From Streptomyces sp. Root1304 (GTDB lineage Bacteria; Actinomycetota; Actinomycetes; Streptomycetales; Streptomycetaceae), in contig NZ_LMEP01000001.1 of NCBI RefSeq assembly GCF_001426405.1, positions 435,241 to 499,240 of the forward strand: 64,000 nucleotides of DNA, in the 5' to 3' direction. Below, one piece after another: positions 62,836-64,000 of this stretch; position 1 is the first letter of the stretch; each line of letters starts with the position of its first letter. The position numbers and the translations under genes were made by a program. The notes beneath the pieces are model-generated. The model saw only the letters and a program-made list of their open reading frames with translations. It did not search any database and was not told where the DNA came from.

Positions 62836-64000
62836 TCAGTGCGAGTGGCCGTGACCGTGGCCGTGGCCCGCGTCGGCCGGCTCCTCTTCCTTCTTCTCCA
62901 CCACGAGGGTCTCGGTGGTGAGGAGGAGGGAGGCGATCGAGGCGGCGTTCTCCAGGGCGGAGCGCGTCACCTTCACCGGGTCGATGACGCCGGCCTTGAC
63001 CAGGTCGCCGTACTCGCCGGTCGCGGCGTTGAAGCCCTGGCCCTTGTCGAGCTCCGCCACCTTCGAGGTGATGACGTAGCCCTCGAGGCCGGCGTTCTCG
63101 GCGATCCAGCGCAGCGGCTCGACGGCGGCGCGGCGGACGACCGCGACACCCGTGGCCTCGTCGCCGGTCTTGTCGAGGTTGCCCTCGAGGACCTTGACGG
63201 CGTGGACGAGCGCGGAGCCACCACCGGAGACGATGCCCTCCTCGACCGCGGCGCGGGTCGCGGAGATGGCGTCCTCCAGACGGTGCTTCTTCTCCTTCAG
63301 CTCCACCTCGGTGGCGGCGCCGACCTTGATCACGCACACGCCGCCGGCCAGCTTCGCGAGGCGCTCCTGGAGCTTCTCGCGGTCCCAGTCGGAGTCCGTG
63401 GACTCGATCTCGGCCTTGATCTGGTTGACGCGGCCCTGCACCTCGGAGGAGTCGCCGCCACCGTCGACGATCGTCGTGTCGTCCTTGGTGATGGTGACGC
63501 GGCGGGCGGTGCCGAGCACGTCCAGACCGGCCTGGTCGAGCTTGAGGCCGACCTCCTCGGCGATGACGGTCGCACCGGTGAGGGTGGCGATGTCGCCGAG
63601 CATGGCCTTGCGGCGGTCGCCGAAGCCGGGGGCCTTGACGGCCACGGCGTTGAACGTGCCGCGGATCTTGTTGACGACCAGGGTCGACAGGGCCTCGCCC
63701 TCGACGTCCTCGGCGATGATCAGCAGCGGCTTGCCGGCGCCGGCCTGGATGACCTTCTCCAGGATGGGCAGCAGGTCCTGGATCGAGGAGATCTTGCCCT
63801 GGTTGATCAGGATGTACGGGTCGTCGAGGACGGCCTCCATACGCTCCTGGTCGGACACCATGTACGGGGACAGGTAGCCCTTGTCGAAGGCCATGCCCTC
63901 GGTGAAGTCGAGCTCCAGGCCGAAGGTGTTGGACTCCTCGACGGTGATGACACCGTCCTTGCCGACCTTGTCCATCGCCTCGGCGATGAGCTCGCCGACC
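62836..64000 (-). CDS. groEL1: Chaperonin GroEL1, 5' end outside window
   Basis: The C-terminal ~388 residues of a 60-kDa chaperonin; the frame stays open to the window end ([22 protein letters not shown]). Visible features: substrate-binding apical region [25 protein letters not shown]-binding and hinge segments [28 protein letters not shown], equatorial [43 protein letters not shown]. The C-terminus ends in a His-rich [10 protein letters not shown] tail, which marks the actinobacterial GroEL1 type rather than the Gly-Gly-Met tail of GroEL2. groES should lie just beyond 64000. A strong terminator follows the gene. Confidence 0.96.
   Translation of the reverse strand, partial: VGELIAEAMDKVGKDGVITVEESNTFGLELDFTEGMAFDKGYLSPYMVSDQERMEAVLDDPYILINQGKISSIQDLLPILEKVIQAGAGKPLLIIAEDVEGEALSTLVVNKIRGTFNAVAVKAPGFGDRRKAMLGDIATLTGATVIAEEVGLKLDQAGLDVLGTARRVTITKDDTTIVDGGGDSSEVQGRVNQIKAEIESTDSDWDREKLQERLAKLAGGVCVIKVGAATEVELKEKKHRLEDAISATRAAVEEGIVSGGGSALVHAVKVLEGNLDKTGDEATGVAVVRRAAVEPLRWIAENAGLEGYVITSKVAELDKGQGFNAATGEYGDLVKAGVIDPVKVTRSALENAASIASLLLTTETLVVEKKEEEPADAGHGHGHGHSH

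Noticed and set aside
62219..62854. A 211-codon + strand frame before groEL1
   Set aside because: No recognisable domain, Cys/Arg-rich composition typical of a non-coding frame, no clear ribosome-binding site, and it overlaps the groEL1 3' end and terminator in antisense.

Overview
The window is a chromosomal segment of a Streptomyces species. The DNA is very GC-rich with strong G/C preference at third codon positions. It carries the sporulation regulators bldM and whiD side by side, a SigD/ShbA-type ECF sigma factor next to guaB, and a GroEL1 with a His-rich tail. From memory, the backbone order (B12-binding protein, lipase, M23 peptidase, pcrA, NlpC/P60, PspC two-component system, guaA, kinase cluster, glpD, guaB3-guaB-sigma-bldM/whiD-groEL1) follows the S. 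coelicolor SCO4800 to SCO4762 core region. That comparison is recalled, not computed.

Layout: 1-4280 has a SWIM zinc-finger protein C-terminus, a DUF5691 protein, a stand-alone cobalamin-binding domain and a lipase. 4504-10672 holds two cell-wall hydrolases (M23 and NlpC/P60) flanking pcrA and a small membrane protein. 10751-14482 is an envelope-stress module: LuxR-type response regulator, PspC-fused histidine kinase and a divergent PspC/LiaF-like protein, with a TCAGGG motif cluster between them. 14392-19695 holds DoxX, a membrane protein, a class II aldolase, guaA, and a chorismate mutase preceded by an aromatic-rich leader peptide and a terminator hairpin. 20481-24033 is a GMC oxidoreductase/aldehyde dehydrogenase pair. 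24229-32281 contains three transmembrane Ser/Thr kinase-like proteins, the middle one a pseudokinase split by a repeat-rich insertion. 32472-36728 has glpD, a nucleotide-sugar dehydrogenase homologue lacking catalytic residues, and two membrane proteins. 36799-42056 is the purine and development block guaB3, guaB, shbA, bldM and whiD.

42248-62774, between whiD and groEL1, is accessory. It has a LysR/MOSC/SDR group and a carbohydrate-utilisation locus: DUF2264 protein, secreted beta-helix protein, DeoR-HTH/LacI-type regulator, ABC importer and hydroxyacid dehydrogenase. Two matching promoters and a shared TTCGATCA operator motif tie that locus together. After it come a large STAND-type NTPase, an ester cyclase-like protein, a frameshifted NERD-domain relic, and a tightly coupled three-gene cassette (HEPN-like protein, KGGVGR-motif ParA-like ATPase, P-loop ATPase). 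About 1 kb of decayed DNA follows before the groEL1 terminator. The cassette, with the STAND gene and the relics around it, is the best candidate for an undescribed, possibly defence-related, system.
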